DNA of 64,000 bases from JAAYJT01 sp037445555 (GCA_037445555.1 JBBIKG010000001.1:1-64000); one strand, 5' to 3'; counted from the first letter of the stretch, positions 34,611 to 43,401 are shown. The notes: generated by a model not told the origin, from the sequence alone. Numbers and translations are program-made.

Positions 34611-34635
34611 AAAGGCCACCTTGAGGGTAGCCTTT
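34611..34635 (-). terminator. Intrinsic terminator of enolase
   Basis: On the minus strand, AAAGGCTACC and GGTGGCCTTT form a 10-bp stem with one T-G wobble and a 5-nt loop, about 22 nt after the enolase stop, followed by TCGATTTT. The T-run is short. Confidence 0.65.
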
Positions 34636-34657
34636 CCGCACAGATAATTTTGAAAAT

Positions 34658-35947
34658 CTATTTCAGATACTTGAAGCTTTTTCCCAGGTAATGGGCGGCG
34701 TCGCCCAGCATCTCTTCGATTCGGAGTAATTGATTATACTTGGCAATACGGTCGGTGCGGCAAGCGGATCCGGTTTTAATCATACCGGTTTTAAGTGCTA
34801 CAGCCAAATCGGCAATAGTCACGTCTTCGGTTTCGCCCGATCGGTGGCTCATTATGGCGGTGTAACCGCAGCGATGGGCCATTTCCACAGCCTCGATGGT
34901 TTCGGTTAGCGTACCTATCTGGTTCACCTTGATCAGGATGGAGTTGGCAATGCCGCCATTGATACCCCGTTTCAGTCGTTGGGTGTTGGTAACAAACAGA
35001 TCGTCGCCAACCAGTTGGATTTTCGAGCCCATTTTATCAGTCATCAGCTTCCATCCATCCCAGTCGTCCTCGGCCATACCGTCCTCGATTGAGAGGATCG
35101 GATACTTCCCCGCCCAGTTGTTCCAATAATCAACCATTTGGGCGGGAGTGAGTTTGTCGCCTGTTGATTTATGCAGGTGATATACGTTTTCTTCGGGTAG
35201 ATAATATTCCGACGAAGCCGGATCGAGAGCAATATAGATATCTTCGCCGGGCTTGTAGCCTGCTTTTTCGATGGCCTGAAGTATGACCATAATGGCTTCC
35301 TCGTTCGATTTAAGGTTGGGGGCAAACCCGCCTTCATCTCCAACATTGGTCGAGTAACTTGCTTTCTTAAGAACGGATTTCAAATTGTGAAACACTTCTG
35401 TGCCCATACGGATGGCGTCGGTGAAATTGCGTGCACCTACGGGCATAATCATGAATTCCTGAAAATCAATGCTGTTGTCAGCGTGCGATCCGCCGTTGAT
35501 GATGTTCATCATGGGGATAGGAAGCAGGTTGGCGTTGACGCCGCCTACATAACGAAACAGCTGAAGACCGGCTTCCTGGGCGGCAGCATGGGCAACGGCA
35601 AGCGAAACGCCCAGTATGGCGTTGGCTCCCAGATTAGATTTGTTCGGAGTTCCATCAAGCTCTATCATGCGGCGGTCAATTTCAATCTGATCAGCTACAT
35701 AATAGCCTTTAAGTTCTTCGTTCAGTGTGTGGTTGACATTTTGGATAGCTTTCAGCACACTTTTTCCCATATATATGCTTTTGTCGCCGTCGCGAAGCTC
35801 CACGGCTTCGTGAATACCGGTCGAAGCGCCTGAAGGCACAGCAGCGCGTCCGAGTACGCCGTTCTGTGTAAAGACATCTACTTCGATGGTGGGGTTTCCG
35901 CGCGAATCGAGAATCTGGCGGGCTGAAATGTTTACAATTGAACTCAT
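34658..35947 (-). CDS. eno: Enolase
   Basis: A 429-residue phosphopyruvate hydratase of glycolysis. The N-terminal cap has ARQILDSRGNPTIEVDV and the mobile loop SGASTGIHEAVELRDGD; the barrel carries the Mg ligands in ALDPASSEYY, SIEDGMAEDDWDGW and LVGDDLFVTN, the catalytic Lys in SILIKVNQIGTLTE, and the signature MSHRSGETEDVTIADLAVA. Length and all motifs are standard. It follows the ribosomal superoperon on the same strand but is separated from it by a strong terminator and has its own promoter, which directly abuts that terminator. Confidence 0.97.
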   Translation of the reverse strand: MSSIVNISARQILDSRGNPTIEVDVFTQNGVLGRAAVPSGASTGIHEAVELRDGDKSIYMGKSVLKAIQNVNHTLNEELKGYYVADQIEIDRRMIELDGTPNKSNLGANAILGVSLAVAHAAAQEAGLQLFRYVGGVNANLLPIPMMNIINGGSHADNSIDFQEFMIMPVGARNFTDAIRMGTEVFHNLKSVLKKASYSTNVGDEGGFAPNLKSNEEAIMVILQAIEKAGYKPGEDIYIALDPASSEYYLPEENVYHLHKSTGDKLTPAQMVDYWNNWAGKYPILSIEDGMAEDDWDGWKLMTDKMGSKIQLVGDDLFVTNTQRLKRGINGGIANSILIKVNQIGTLTETIEAVEMAHRCGYTAIMSHRSGETEDVTIADLAVALKTGMIKTGSACRTDRIAKYNQLLRIEEMLGDAAHYLGKSFKYLK

Positions 35948-36015
35948 GTCAAAATAATTTTGTATTAATATATAGTAGAAAAATGCATTAGAGTAGGCAA
36001 ACGTTTTTCGGACTG

Positions 36016-36023
36016 CAAAAATA
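36016..36023 (-). promoter_or_regulatory. -7 element of the enolase promoter
   Basis: A perfect minus-strand TATTTTTG that touches the T-run of the rplQ terminator. The -33 element would fall inside the terminator hairpin, where only a GTTTT is found. The leader is about 63 nt. Confidence 0.6.
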
Positions 36024-36065
36024 TAAAATAAAAAAGGATAAAACAGTTTCCCCGCTTTATCCTTT
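36022..36065 (-). terminator. Intrinsic terminator of the ribosomal superoperon
   Basis: On the minus strand AAAGGATAAA and TTTATCCTTT form a perfect 10-bp stem, followed by TTTTTTATTTTAT. It lies 21 nt after the rplQ stop and is the only strong terminator found from rpsL to this point. Confidence 0.88.
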
Positions 36066-36086
36066 TCCGGTCAGAGGGCATATCCA

Positions 36087-36695
36087 CTATGCCTTGCTTA
36101 CTTCTGCCTGCTCATCAGTTGAGGGTTCCGAAACATCAACAATATCTTCGGCAGGGCTGTTGTGCAGCTCGACAGCTTGATCCTCAGTAGTTCCGGGTTC
36201 GTCCTTGGCTTTGGCAGCGGCTGCATTAGGTGCCTTAGGAGCAGTTTTTGCTACAGGCTCTTCTTTTTTCTTGCCTGTGCCACGACGACGTCTGCTTGAT
36301 TTTGCCTTAGTTTCCTGTTTGGTGCCTAACAGGTTTTCGTTGTAATCCACCAGTTCGATCATGCACATCTCAGCATTGTCGCCAAGGCGGTTGCCGGTTT
36401 TTAATATTCGGGTGTATCCGCCGGGTCGGTCAGCTACTTTGCCCGATATTTCTCTGAACAGCTCCGAAACAGCTTCCTTGTTTTGCAGATAACTGAATAC
36501 AACCCTGCGTGAGTGGGTGGAGTCTTCTTTTGATTTGGTGATCAGAGGCTCAACATACGTCCTCAGGGCTTTGCCCTTAGCCAGGGTAGTATTGATGCGT
36601 TTGTGCAAAATAAGTGATGCTGCCATATTTGCCATAAGGGCCTGGCGGTGAGCATTTTTTCTGCCCAGGTGATTTATTTTTTTACCGTGTCTCAT
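36087..36695 (-). CDS. rplQ: Large ribosomal subunit protein bL17 with long C-terminal tail
   Basis: A 202-residue L17. Residues 1-120 form the conserved domain (MRHGKKINHLGRKNAHRQAL, the Thr-Leu-Ala-Lys-rich segment, RPGGYTRILKTGNRLGDNA, MCMIELVDYN). The last 75 residues are low-complexity: first basic (SSRRRRGTGKKK), then Ala/Pro/Lys, then acidic. E. coli L17 has only 127 residues; extensions are usual in Bacteroidota but this one is at the long end. Last gene of the superoperon, 6 bp after rpoA. Confidence 0.96.
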   Translation of the reverse strand: MRHGKKINHLGRKNAHRQALMANMAASLILHKRINTTLAKGKALRTYVEPLITKSKEDSTHSRRVVFSYLQNKEAVSELFREISGKVADRPGGYTRILKTGNRLGDNAEMCMIELVDYNENLLGTKQETKAKSSRRRRGTGKKKEEPVAKTAPKAPNAAAAKAKDEPGTTEDQAVELHNSPAEDIVDVSEPSTDEQAEVSKA

Positions 36696-36701
36696 CTCTT
36701 A

Positions 36702-37694
36702 TTAATCCTTATCTAATTTATATTTCGAAATATTCATACCAAACTCAAGGCCTTTGTTACTTACAAGTTCTTCGAGCTCGGTGAGCGATTTTTTGCCGAA
36801 GTTGCGGAATTTCAGCAGGTCGTTTTTATTGTATGATACCAGGTCGCCCAGGGTTTCCACATCGGCAGCCTTGAGGCAGTTCAGCGCACGTACCGAGAGG
36901 TCGAGGTCAACAAGTTTTGATTTCAGCAGCTGGCGAATATGCAGCGTGGTTTCATCAAATTCTTCACTTACCATTTTTTCTTCTGAGTCGATGGTGATTT
37001 TCTCATCGCTGAAGAGCATGAAATGATGAATCAGGGTGCGGGCGGCTTCTTTGAGGGCATCCTTTGGAGCGATTGATCCGTCGGTCTGGATGGAGAGAAT
37101 CAGTTTTTCGAAGTCGGTCTTTTGCTCAACGCGGAAATTCTCAATGAGATATTTCACATTCTTTATAGGGGTGTGGATCGAATCCGTGAAGATAGTGCCA
37201 ATGAGCGCATTGGGTTCTTTGTTTTCTTCGGCAGGAACATATCCTCTTCCTTTTTTAATCGTGAGTTCCATAGTGAGCTTAACGGATGGCTCCATATTAC
37301 AGATTACAACATCGGGTGTAAGCACCTGAAATACAGACAGATATTTGTTCAGGTCGCCTGCCTTTAGTGTTTCCTGACCTGTGATAGTAAACAGGATCTT
37401 CTCTGCTTCTTCGGTTTCATTCAGATGTTTAAACCTGATCTGTTTCAGATTCAGCACGATTTCAGTGACATCTTCCAGAACTCCCTTAATAGTCGAAAAC
37501 TCCTGATCTACTCCATCGATGCGAACGCTGGTGATGGCATATCCCTCGAGGGCCGAAAGGAGAACCCTTCGTAGTGCGTTGCCAATGGTGAGGCCAAAAC
37601 CTGGTTCGAGCGGACGGAATTCAAAAACTCCCTGAAACTCGTCCGATTCGATCATGATGACCTTATCGGGTTGTTGAAATGGTAATATAGCCAT
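36702..37694 (-). CDS. rpoA: DNA-directed RNA polymerase subunit alpha
   Basis: A 330-residue alpha subunit. The N-terminal assembly domain holds GLTIGNALRRVLLSALEGYAI split across its core (GNALRRVLLSALEGYA), the GYVPAEENK loop and NVKYLIENFRVEQKTD. The C-terminal domain (about 245-325) has the helix-hairpin-helix LLKFRNFGKKSLTELEELV that in other bacteria touches UP elements and activators. The length is normal. It is preceded by rpsD (35 bp) and followed by rplQ, the usual alpha-operon order. Confidence 0.98.
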   Translation of the reverse strand: MAILPFQQPDKVIMIESDEFQGVFEFRPLEPGFGLTIGNALRRVLLSALEGYAITSVRIDGVDQEFSTIKGVLEDVTEIVLNLKQIRFKHLNETEEAEKILFTITGQETLKAGDLNKYLSVFQVLTPDVVICNMEPSVKLTMELTIKKGRGYVPAEENKEPNALIGTIFTDSIHTPIKNVKYLIENFRVEQKTDFEKLILSIQTDGSIAPKDALKEAARTLIHHFMLFSDEKITIDSEEKMVSEEFDETTLHIRQLLKSKLVDLDLSVRALNCLKAADVETLGDLVSYNKNDLLKFRNFGKKSLTELEELVSNKGLEFGMNISKYKLDKD

Positions 37695-37729
37695 GGTTTT
37701 TTGGTTTGTATGGTGAAGGGTTCAATGGA

Positions 37730-38335
37730 TTACTTGGAATATAACTCAACGATGAGCTGTTCTTTGATATTCTCGGGAATATCCTGTCTGTCAGGGTAAT
37801 TTAGGAACTTTCCTGCCATCAGGTTTCCGTCCCATTCAAGCCATGAGTAAGGCATGCCACGGCCTGCGAGCGAATGATTGATGGCTTCGAGCGATTTTGA
37901 TTTTTCTCTGACGGCAACTATATCGCCAGGTCGCAGTTGGGTGGATGGAATACTCAACACTTTACCATTGACGGTAATATGTTTGTGCGAAACGAGCTGG
38001 CGGGCAGCACTGCGTGATGGAGCAATTCCCATACGGAAAACTACATTGTCGAGACGCGACTCGATGAGCTGCAGTAGTACTTCGCCTGTGATGCCGCCTT
38101 TGTGTGAGGCTTTGTGGAAAATGTTTTTAAACTGACGCTCAAGAATGCCATAGGTGTATTTGGCTTTTTGTTTTTCCATGAGCTGCAGTCCGTATTCCGA
38201 AGTTTTTCCGCGGCGTTTGCTGTTGCCATGCATACCCGGCGGATAATTTTTCTTTTCGTAGGAACGATCGGGGCCAAAGATCGGCTCCCTGAATTTGCGT
38301 GCAATTTTGGTTCTTGGACCTGTATATCTTGCCAT
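37730..38335 (-). CDS. rpsD: Small ribosomal subunit protein uS4
   Basis: A 201-residue S4. It starts MARYTGPRTKIARKFREPI and has the S4 RNA-binding domain from about residue 90 (RLDNVVFRMGIAPSRSAARQ, LVSHKHITVNGKVLSIPS). No cysteine cluster is present in the N-terminal region, so the zinc-free type. In E. coli S4 represses its own operon; the gene here sits in the alpha cluster between rpsK and rpoA, which would permit the same logic, but no target structure was identified. Confidence 0.97.
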   Translation of the reverse strand: MARYTGPRTKIARKFREPIFGPDRSYEKKNYPPGMHGNSKRRGKTSEYGLQLMEKQKAKYTYGILERQFKNIFHKASHKGGITGEVLLQLIESRLDNVVFRMGIAPSRSAARQLVSHKHITVNGKVLSIPSTQLRPGDIVAVREKSKSLEAINHSLAGRGMPYSWLEWDGNLMAGKFLNYPDRQDIPENIKEQLIVELYSK

Positions 38336-38367
38336 ATCAATTGATGATTAATCTGTTTAAGCTTGAA

Positions 38368-38757
38368 TTATACCCTTCTTCTTTTCGGAGGCCTGCAACC
38401 GTTGTGTGGCAACGGTGTAACGTCCATGATTTCAGACACTTCGATGCCTGAGGTGTGGATGGTACGGATTGCTGATTCGCGTCCTGCACCGGGGCCTTTC
38501 ACAAATACCTTTACTTTTCTCAAGCCAAGGTCATAGGCAACTTTCGAACATTCGGCTGCAGCCATCTGGGCAGCATAAGGGGTGTTTTTCTTCGATCCTT
38601 TAAAGCCCATCTTTCCGGCCGATGACCAAGAAATAACCTGACCTGCCAGGTTGGTCAACGAAACAATAATGTTGTTGAACGATGCCGTTATATAGGCCCT
38701 TCCAATCGGGTCAACCTTTACGACTCTTTTTTTCGATGGTTTAGTGGTTTTTGCCAT
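38368..38757 (-). CDS. rpsK: Small ribosomal subunit protein uS11
   Basis: A 129-residue S11, part of the 30S platform near the mRNA exit. Characteristic parts are GRAYITASFNNIIVSLTNLA, the WSSAGKMGFKGSKKNTPYAA segment and the basic C-terminus PLPHNGCRPPKRRRV. The N-terminus is short and Lys-rich. It follows rpsM by 54 bp. Confidence 0.97.
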   Translation of the reverse strand: MAKTTKPSKKRVVKVDPIGRAYITASFNNIIVSLTNLAGQVISWSSAGKMGFKGSKKNTPYAAQMAAAECSKVAYDLGLRKVKVFVKGPGAGRESAIRTIHTSGIEVSEIMDVTPLPHNGCRPPKRRRV

Positions 38758-38811
38758 TTCGCTATTATTTCTAACTTCTTAATAATACTGCTTTTGGGTC
38801 AGGACAGGATT

Positions 38812-39192
38812 TTAGCCTTTTGGTGCCTTTTTCTTGTTGGCCACAGTCTTCTTACGGCCTTTGCGGGTGCGGGCATTGTTCTTGGTGCTTTGCCCCCTGA
38901 GGGGTAAGCCAAGGCGGTGGCGTATACCGCGATAGCAACCAATATCCATCAGTCGCTTGATGTTCATCTGTACCTCGGAGCGAAGTGCGCCTTCCACCTT
39001 AAACTTTTCGTTTATGATGGTACGGATCCGGTTCTGCTCTTCATCATCCCAATCCTGAACTTTTTTGTTGAAGTCCACACCTGCTTCTGCCAGAATTTTC
39101 TGAGCGCTGCTGCGACCAATACCGAAGATATAAGTTAACGCAATCTCGCCTCTTTTGTGCTTTGGTATGTCTATACCTGCAATTCTTGCCAT
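38812..39192 (-). CDS. rpsM: Small ribosomal subunit protein uS13
   Basis: A 126-residue S13 of the 30S head that contacts the 50S subunit and P-site tRNA. It starts MARIAGIDIPKHKRGEIAL, has the helix-hairpin-helix TYIFGIGRSSAQKILAEAG and the C-terminal GLPLRGQSTKNNARTRKG followed by a Lys-rich tail. Length and order (rpmJ-rpsM-rpsK) are standard for the phylum. Confidence 0.97.
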   Translation of the reverse strand: MARIAGIDIPKHKRGEIALTYIFGIGRSSAQKILAEAGVDFNKKVQDWDDEEQNRIRTIINEKFKVEGALRSEVQMNIKRLMDIGCYRGIRHRLGLPLRGQSTKNNARTRKGRKKTVANKKKAPKG

Positions 39193-39233
39193 AAAACTTT
39201 TTATTTATGTCCTTTAATTAATGATCTCTTTTC

Positions 39234-39350
39234 CTATCCCTGGCGCTGTTTGTACTTGGGATTCTGTTTGTTGATAATATACACCCTGCCTTTACGACGC
39301 ACTACCTTGCAGTCGGGGGTTCTTTTCTTGACACTGGCTCTAACTTTCAT
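39234..39350 (-). CDS. rpmJ: Large ribosomal subunit protein bL36, zinc-free form
   Basis: A 38-residue protein too short for most ORF filters. It begins MKVRASVKKRTPDCKVVRRK and ends NPKYKQRQG, the universal L36 end. Zinc-binding L36 has a Cys-x2-Cys, a third Cys and a His; here only the Cys of PDCK remains, so zinc cannot be bound in the usual way. It lies between infA (39 bp) and rpsM (41 bp), its canonical place. Confidence 0.95.
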   Translation of the reverse strand: MKVRASVKKRTPDCKVVRRKGRVYIINKQNPKYKQRQG

Positions 39351-39389
39351 GCCTGTTGGGTATTATGTGTTTTCTGTTGTTAAATCGTT

Positions 39390-39608
39390 TTATTTATACC
39401 TGTAGGTAATCCTTCCTTTCGAAAGATCATACACACTCATCTCAACCTTTACTTTGTCGCCCGGAAGGATTTTTATGTAATGCATGCGCATCTTGCCCGA
39501 AATATGAGCCGTGATGACGTGACCATTCTCAAGCTCAACGCGAAACATGGCGTTGCCCAGTGATTCCTTCACCACACCATCTTGTTCAATGGCAAGTTGT
39601 TTTGACAT
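39390..39608 (-). CDS. infA: Translation initiation factor IF-1
   Basis: A 72-residue single S1/OB-fold protein that occupies the A site during initiation. It starts MSKQLAIEQDGVVKESLGNA and contains FRVELENGHVITAHISGKMR and DLSKGRITYRYK at the C-terminus. Length equals E. coli IF-1. It starts 10 bp after map. Confidence 0.97.
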   Translation of the reverse strand: MSKQLAIEQDGVVKESLGNAMFRVELENGHVITAHISGKMRMHYIKILPGDKVKVEMSVYDLSKGRITYRYK

Positions 39609-39618
39609 AACTTGGTTA

Positions 39619-40401
39619 CTACTGAGTTAAATTTATTATTGCTTCTTCAATTTCTTCAAAACTTGATAATATCTCTGCTTTGTTCTTTCTGATGGCAATT
39701 GTATGCTCGTAATGTGCCGAGGGTTTTCGATCAGCGGTGCGGATGGTCCATCCATCTTTTTCCTGAATGATGTGCCTCTTCCCCAGGTTAATCATCGGCT
39801 CAATAGCTATCACCATTCCTTCGGTCAGCATCATTCCCTGGCCTTTTTTGCCGTAATTGGCAACCTCCGGACTCTCGTGCAGATGCTTACCAACCCCATG
39901 CCCCACTAGCTCACGAACCACCGAGTAGCCCAGCCTTTCGACATGCGACTGAATTGCATTGCCGATATCTCCGGTACGTTTGCCATGCACAGCCTGCTCA
40001 ATACCCAGATACAACGACTCTTTCGTAGCCTTCATCAGGCTCTGTACTTCTTCGCTTACCTGGCCCACTGCAAAACTATAGGCCGAATCACCGTAATACC
40101 CATCCAGTATCGCTCCGCAATCAATCGAAACCAAATCGCCGTCTTTCAGCTCCCGGTTGTCCGGAATTCCGTGTACCACCTGGTCGTTAACCGAGATGCA
40201 CAAAGTAGCCGGGAATCCCCGGTATCCTTTGAATGCCGGCTGCGCGCCGTGTCCATGGATGAATGCCTCAGCAACCTGGTCCAGAAACTGGGTTGTAACG
40301 CCCGGCTTCAGGTTTCTGGCTACTTCGGCGAGTGTTTTACCAACAAGTAAAGAACTTTTTCGGATTAGAGCTATCTCGTCTTCCGATTTGAGATATATCA
40401 T
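39619..40401 (-). CDS. map: Methionine aminopeptidase, type I
   Basis: A 260-residue metalloprotease that removes the N-terminal Met. Substrate His is in NDQVVHGIPDNRELKDGD; the metal ligands are the Asp residues of SIDCGAILDGYYGDSAYSF, His in ELVGHGVGKHLHESPEV, Glu in VIAIEPMINLG and Glu in the YEHTIAI segment. It lies between secY and infA; adk, which often sits here in other phyla, is absent. Confidence 0.97.
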   Translation of the reverse strand: MIYLKSEDEIALIRKSSLLVGKTLAEVARNLKPGVTTQFLDQVAEAFIHGHGAQPAFKGYRGFPATLCISVNDQVVHGIPDNRELKDGDLVSIDCGAILDGYYGDSAYSFAVGQVSEEVQSLMKATKESLYLGIEQAVHGKRTGDIGNAIQSHVERLGYSVVRELVGHGVGKHLHESPEVANYGKKGQGMMLTEGMVIAIEPMINLGKRHIIQEKDGWTIRTADRKPSAHYEHTIAIRKNKAEILSSFEEIEEAIINLTQ

Positions 40402-40419
40402 TTAATTCCAGTTTTCCAG

Positions 40420-41781
40420 TTAGCTGCTCACATTAAATGCCGACCTACCCTTGATTCTTCCGGATTTGGTCAACCCATCGTAATGTCGCATGAGCAAATG
40501 GCTTTCAATCTGTTGCAGTGTATCGAGCACTACACCCACCAGAATCAGCAACGAGGTACCTCCAAAAAACTGGGCAAACTGTGCGTTCACACCCATTATA
40601 CTAACAAGTGCTGGCATAATGGCCACCAGAGCAAGGAATATGGAGCCCGGTAATGTAATTCTCGACATCACGGCATCAATAAATTCGGCAGTTTTTTTAC
40701 CGGGTTTCACTCCCGGAATAAAGCCGCCGTTTCGTTTCATGTCTTCGGCCATCTGGTTTGGATTAACCGTAATGGCAGTATAGAAATAGGTAAAGCCGAT
40801 GATCATCACACCAAATACCAGATTGTACCAGAACCCGTTAAAGTCGGAGAAAGCTGCCAGAAAACCGGTAAGCATCTCGGACTGGGCAAAACCAGCTAAA
40901 GTGATGGGAAGGAACATGATAGCCTGTGCAAAAATGATTGGCATAACTCCTGCCGCATTCACCTTTAGGGGAATGTATTGCCTAACTCCGCCATACTGCT
41001 TGTTGCCCACAATACGTTTGGCATACTGCACCGGAATCCGTCGTGTTCCCTGCACCAGCAATATACTCAGCAGGATGATGAATATCAGGATAGCCAGCTC
41101 CACTACGAACATTACCATCCCTCCCCCTTTTTCTTCGACGCGTGAGGTAAGCTCAGCGGCAAGGGCAAACGGAAGGCGTGCGATGATACCAATCATAATG
41201 ATGAGGGAAATACCGTTTCCGATGCCTTTGTCGGTGATCTTTTCACCAAGCCACATCACAAACAGGGTTCCTGATATAAGTATGATCACCGATGAAATCC
41301 AGAAGAATGTGGGCGGCGACAAAGCAGTGGGATTGAACGGGGTAATGGCTTCGGGTGGAAGCTGGGCAAGCATGTTGGAGATATATGCCGGAGCCTGAAA
41401 ACCGGTAATCAACACTGTAAGGTAACGGGTGATCTGGTTAATTTTCCTCCTTCCGCTTTCGCCTTCTTTCTGCAACTTCTGGAAGTAGGGTATAGCCATT
41501 CCGAGAAGCTGTATTACGATTGAGGCCGAAATGTACGGCATGATACCCAGAGCAAATATCGATGCATTGCTGAATGCTCCTCCCGAAAACATGTTTAGAA
41601 GTCCGAGCAGGCCGGTTGATGCCTGACGGTGGAGGTTAACTAACTGGTTGGGGTCGACACCCGGAAGAACAATATAGCTTCCCAGCCTGTATATCAATAC
41701 GATGCCGAGAGTATAAAGAATCCGCGTCCGCAGTTCTTCGATCTTGAAAATATTTCTTATTGTTTCGATGAACCTTTTCAT
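40420..41781 (-). CDS. secY: Protein translocase subunit SecY
   Basis: A 453-residue channel subunit of the Sec translocon with about ten membrane helices. Recognisable parts are the N-terminal RILYTLGIVLIYRLGSYI, the plug-side SGGAFSNASIFALGIMPYIS, GNGISLIIMIGIIARLP and the cytoplasmic loop RRIPVQYAKRIVG. The C-terminus (QQIESHLLMRHYDGLTKSG) is the usual ribosome-docking tail. It follows rplO by 6 bp. All Sec-dependent exported proteins in this window depend on it. Confidence 0.97.
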   Translation of the reverse strand: MKRFIETIRNIFKIEELRTRILYTLGIVLIYRLGSYIVLPGVDPNQLVNLHRQASTGLLGLLNMFSGGAFSNASIFALGIMPYISASIVIQLLGMAIPYFQKLQKEGESGRRKINQITRYLTVLITGFQAPAYISNMLAQLPPEAITPFNPTALSPPTFFWISSVIILISGTLFVMWLGEKITDKGIGNGISLIIMIGIIARLPFALAAELTSRVEEKGGGMVMFVVELAILIFIILLSILLVQGTRRIPVQYAKRIVGNKQYGGVRQYIPLKVNAAGVMPIIFAQAIMFLPITLAGFAQSEMLTGFLAAFSDFNGFWYNLVFGVMIIGFTYFYTAITVNPNQMAEDMKRNGGFIPGVKPGKKTAEFIDAVMSRITLPGSIFLALVAIMPALVSIMGVNAQFAQFFGGTSLLILVGVVLDTLQQIESHLLMRHYDGLTKSGRIKGRSAFNVSS

Positions 41782-41787
41782 GCGGCG

Positions 41788-42234
41788 TTAGATTTTGGTT
41801 GCTGTTCCACCAGTTGATTCGATTGCTTTCTGCGCTGATGCCGAGAAGGCATGAGCTGTAACATCTATTTTAGCGGTCAGGGTTCCGCGTCCCAATATCT
41901 TTACCAAGTCACTTTTGCCGATCAGGCCATGCTGGCGAAGCACCTCAGGGGTAAACACCAACACATTTTTTTCGTCGGCCAGGCGTTGAAGTACATCGAT
42001 GTTGATGCCGCTGTATTCGACCCGGCTCAGGTTCTTGAACCCAAACTTGGGCAAACGACGGTGCAGAGGCATCTGGCCGCCTTCGTGGCCTTTCTTGCGG
42101 CTGTAACCGCTTCGCGACTGCGCACCTTTGTGCCCGCGGCCGGCGGTGTCGCCACTACCGGACCCTTCGCCACGTCCGATTCTTCTTTTTGCTTTTACCG
42201 AACCTTCGGCCGGTTTCAGATTAGTCAAATTCAT
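41788..42234 (-). CDS. rplO: Large ribosomal subunit protein uL15
   Basis: A 148-residue L15. The Gly-rich, basic N-terminal extension (GRGEGSGSGDTAGRGHKGAQ) that penetrates 23S rRNA is followed by GGQMPLHRRLPKFGFKN and a globular C-terminal part ending ESTGGTATKI. Length matches the E. coli protein (144). It precedes secY in the spc cluster. Confidence 0.97.
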   Translation of the reverse strand: MNLTNLKPAEGSVKAKRRIGRGEGSGSGDTAGRGHKGAQSRSGYSRKKGHEGGQMPLHRRLPKFGFKNLSRVEYSGINIDVLQRLADEKNVLVFTPEVLRQHGLIGKSDLVKILGRGTLTAKIDVTAHAFSASAQKAIESTGGTATKI

Positions 42235-42258
42235 AGTGTAATGTCTTTATCGTTAAGT

Positions 42259-42447
42259 CTAACCTTCGAACTCTTCAACCGTTATCAGGTGTTGGATCTT
42301 GTTCACCATCCCTAAAATCTGGGGAGTGGCTTCCAATTCAACAGTTTGCTGCATGCGGGTAATACCCAGGGCTTTCAGTGTCCGTTTCTGGCGTTCGGGG
42401 TATCCTATCCCACTTTTCACTTGTTTTATTCTTAGCTTCTTCATCAT
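42259..42447 (-). CDS. rpmD: Large ribosomal subunit protein uL30
   Basis: A 62-residue L30. It starts MMKKLRIKQVKSGIGYPERQ and has the typical KRTLKALGITRMQQTVEL and GMVNKIQHLITVEE. Two adjacent ATGs allow a start one codon later. Some bacterial lineages lack L30; its presence here between rpsE and rplO is the ancestral order. Confidence 0.95.
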   Translation of the reverse strand: MMKKLRIKQVKSGIGYPERQKRTLKALGITRMQQTVELEATPQILGMVNKIQHLITVEEFEG

Positions 42448-42463
42448 AGCGGGGATTAAAGGG

Positions 42464-42982
42464 TTAGCCGTTGAAAACTCTTTTTAACTCAATACCTCTC
42501 AGCTGAGCAACGGTGTTGGGGTCCTTCATCGACAACAGCGCATTGATGGTAGCTTTAACCACCGAGTGCGGGTTGGATGATCCCTTTGATTTTGCCAGCA
42601 CATCTTTCACTCCGACACTCTCGAGAACCGCGCGCATGGCGCCGCCAGCGATTACTCCGGTACCGGGAGCAGCGGGCTTCAGAAATACATAAGCTCCGCA
42701 ATACTTTCCGTGTTGTTCGTGTGGAAGGGTCGATTTTAGCACAGGCACCCTGATGAGGTTTTTCTTAGCGTCATCAATACCTTTTGAAATAGCTGCGGTA
42801 ACTTCCTTGGCTTTTCCCAATCCGTAGCCCACAACACCATTCTCGTCGCCTACAACCACAATGGCTGAAAAGCTGAAGGTGCGGCCACCTTTGGTCACTT
42901 TGGTCACGCGGCGGATGCTCACAAGGCGATCCTTGAATTCGATCTCGCTTGATTTAACTCTTTTTATACTTACGTTCGCCAT
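42464..42982 (-). CDS. rpsE: Small ribosomal subunit protein uS5
   Basis: A 172-residue S5 that shapes the mRNA entrance and affects fidelity. The double-stranded RNA-binding domain (LVSIRRVTKVTKGGRTFSFS, VVVGDENGVVGYGLGKAKEV) is followed by the C-terminal domain with VPVLKSTLPHEQHGKYCGAY and GGAMRAVLESVGVKDVLAKS. It starts 5 bp after rplR. Confidence 0.97.
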   Translation of the reverse strand: MANVSIKRVKSSEIEFKDRLVSIRRVTKVTKGGRTFSFSAIVVVGDENGVVGYGLGKAKEVTAAISKGIDDAKKNLIRVPVLKSTLPHEQHGKYCGAYVFLKPAAPGTGVIAGGAMRAVLESVGVKDVLAKSKGSSNPHSVVKATINALLSMKDPNTVAQLRGIELKRVFNG

Positions 42983-42987
42983 GATTC

Positions 42988-43350
42988 TTAAAATTTAAGG
43001 CCTGCTTCCCTGGCAGCTTCTGCCAAAGACTTCACGCGTCCATGATACAAATACCCATTCCTATCGAACACAACAGCCTGTATGCCTGCTTCGAGAGCTT
43101 TTTCGGCAATGAGCTTGCCAACCATACTGGCCTGTTCGGTTTTAGAAACCTTGCTGGTGGCAATTGATTCGATACGCGAAGAGGCCGATGCCATTGTGTG
43201 CCCGGTCAAATCGTCGATCACCTGAGCATAGATTTCTTTATTGCTTCGGAAAACAGACAAACGCGGTCTTTCGGTGGTGCCTTTCACCACTTTGCGGATC
43301 CGCATCTTGATCCTGTTTCTCCTGTAATCTTTTCTGTTCTTAATAGCCAT
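42988..43350 (-). CDS. rplR: Large ribosomal subunit protein uL18
   Basis: A 120-residue L18, a 5S rRNA-binding protein. The basic N-terminus MAIKNRKDYRRNRIKMRIRK is followed by RPRLSVFRSNKEIYAQVIDD and ends VVFDRNGYLYHGRVKSLAE... The length equals the usual 117-122. It lies between rplF and rpsE. Confidence 0.97.
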   Translation of the reverse strand: MAIKNRKDYRRNRIKMRIRKVVKGTTERPRLSVFRSNKEIYAQVIDDLTGHTMASASSRIESIATSKVSKTEQASMVGKLIAEKALEAGIQAVVFDRNGYLYHGRVKSLAEAAREAGLKF

Positions 43351-43401
43351 GTTCTTTTTCTGATTTAAATCCCAGTATCAGCCGGGTTAAGTTACATGAT
43401 T

